NCBI GenBank assembly: GCA_030604545.1
Contig: JAUVVS010000120.1
Coordinates: 1-6,594 of the forward strand
Direction: 5' to 3'
DNA from: Deltaproteobacteria bacterium
Lineage (GTDB): Bacteria; Desulfobacterota; Desulfobacteria; Desulfobacterales; JAUVVS01
Length of the DNA stretch: 6,594 bases
The notes below the pieces were generated by a model that saw nothing but the letters and a program-made list of their open reading frames with translations, was not told where the DNA came from and searched no databases. How positions within the stretch are numbered: the first letter of the stretch is position 1; each line of letters starts with the position of its first letter. Shown one piece after another: positions 6,032 to 6,594 of this stretch. Made by a program: the position numbers and the translations under genes.

Positions 6032-6594
6032 ATGAAAAGAAAAGCTCTTTGGTGGATAGTGTTTTTCTCGGTATTTATTTTTTCGATCAGGTGTGGTTAT
6101 GCCAATACAGCAAACCGGATAGAGATTAAAAGCGCAACAACCGATATGAAAAATGGAATAATTTACATTTACGGCCTTAATTTTGGCGATTCTCCTATCG
6201 TTGTAGTGGATGGGAAATTTTTAGAAGTCGAAACATCAAATGAAACTTATATTCAAGCGTTGCTTCCGAGGAATATCGCTCTTAAACCGGGAGTACACAA
6301 TCTTGTAGTGGCCAAGGATTTATATGGATTTTATTATTATTTTAAGTATTTTAATTATACAGGGAAAACTGATATCTTAGATATATCTATTAGCGCAAGA
6401 GAACCCCAAGAAATTCAAAGCCTACCAGAAGTCGAAAGGGACGACAAGGAAATAAAGAGACCTTCAGGTTCCGAAATCCCATCCAGCCAAATAGGAAACA
6501 TGACATTTTATGAAAAACATAAGACAATACTGCTACAACCGACCAAAATAGAAACTGTGTCATGTGCGTGTGATGAAAATGATATCATGTGGAC
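6032..6594 (+). CDS. Secreted protein with TIG/IPT-like domain, truncated by the window end
   Basis: An open frame of 187 codons that continues past the right edge. The start is fixed by an excellent GGAGGT site. Residues 1-24 are a signal peptide: MKRK, a hydrophobic stretch (5-19) and a likely cut after CGYA (24/25), so the protein is exported. Residues about 29-95 read as one TIG/IPT-like immunoglobulin fold: IEIKSATTDMKNGIIYIYG, then LNFGDSPIVVVDGKFLEV and LPRNIALKPGVHNLVVA. This GxNFG...V..G pattern is typical of surface and tail-fibre-like proteins. A very aromatic segment follows (100-109, FYYYFKYFNY), then a Pro/Glu/Lys-rich linker (about 123-155). Two cysteines, C178 and C180, lie close to the edge. 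C21 sits at the end of the signal peptide, but the surroundings are not a clear lipobox. Function beyond an extracytoplasmic binding or adhesive role is unknown. Confidence 0.8.
   Translation, partial: MKRKALWWIVFFSVFIFSIRCGYANTANRIEIKSATTDMKNGIIYIYGLNFGDSPIVVVDGKFLEVETSNETYIQALLPRNIALKPGVHNLVVAKDLYGFYYYFKYFNYTGKTDILDISISAREPQEIQSLPEVERDDKEIKRPSGSEIPSSQIGNMTFYEKHKTILLQPTKIETVSCACDENDIMW

Overview
The window looks like part of the chromosome of an anaerobic, sulfate-reducer-like bacterium, most likely Desulfobacterota (Desulfobacterales type). This is an inference from protein flavour: a stand-alone receiver, a fused ADP-forming acyl-CoA synthetase, an MtaA-like URO-D family protein, and abundant small intergenic repeats. 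There is no rRNA or other marker to fix the taxonomy.

Layout, left to right. Positions 1-28 hold the first nine codons of a minus-strand gene that leaves the window; its strong ribosome binding site and N-terminus suggest an IS1380-type transposase. A plus-strand single-domain response regulator (375-797) lies between two same-direction copies of a small repeat element (about 153-330 and 823-976). A minus-strand run follows, listed in transcription order: a putative HEXXH metalloprotease (5814-4804), an MtaA-like URO-D protein (4508-3402), a possible 21-codon ORF (3206-3141) and an ADP-forming acyl-CoA synthetase (3138-1054). At the right edge a plus-strand secreted TIG-like protein starts at 6032 and runs off the window, after a 217-base divergent spacer.

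The most interesting layer is between the genes. Family A has three copies (153-330, 823-976, and 4542-4763 inverted). Its arms are imperfect inverted repeats built from an 8-base unit of the type ACTCAACC/ACTTAACC, and its core carries a 7-base TGAACCC-like tract. Family B is a 165-base MITE-like element (3234-3398) with ends starting GAGACCTTTG and a perfect 5-base target duplication, TATCT. It sits exactly at the stop codon of the URO-D gene. Every gap around the URO-D and synthetase genes therefore holds an element.

The URO-D protein and the acyl-CoA synthetase were probably about 93 bases apart before family B inserted, so they may be co-transcribed and work together in using a methylated or carboxylic substrate. 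No corrinoid protein or substrate-specific methyltransferase is in view, so the pathway stays open. The metalloprotease, the response regulator and the TIG-like protein show no obvious functional link to that pair.
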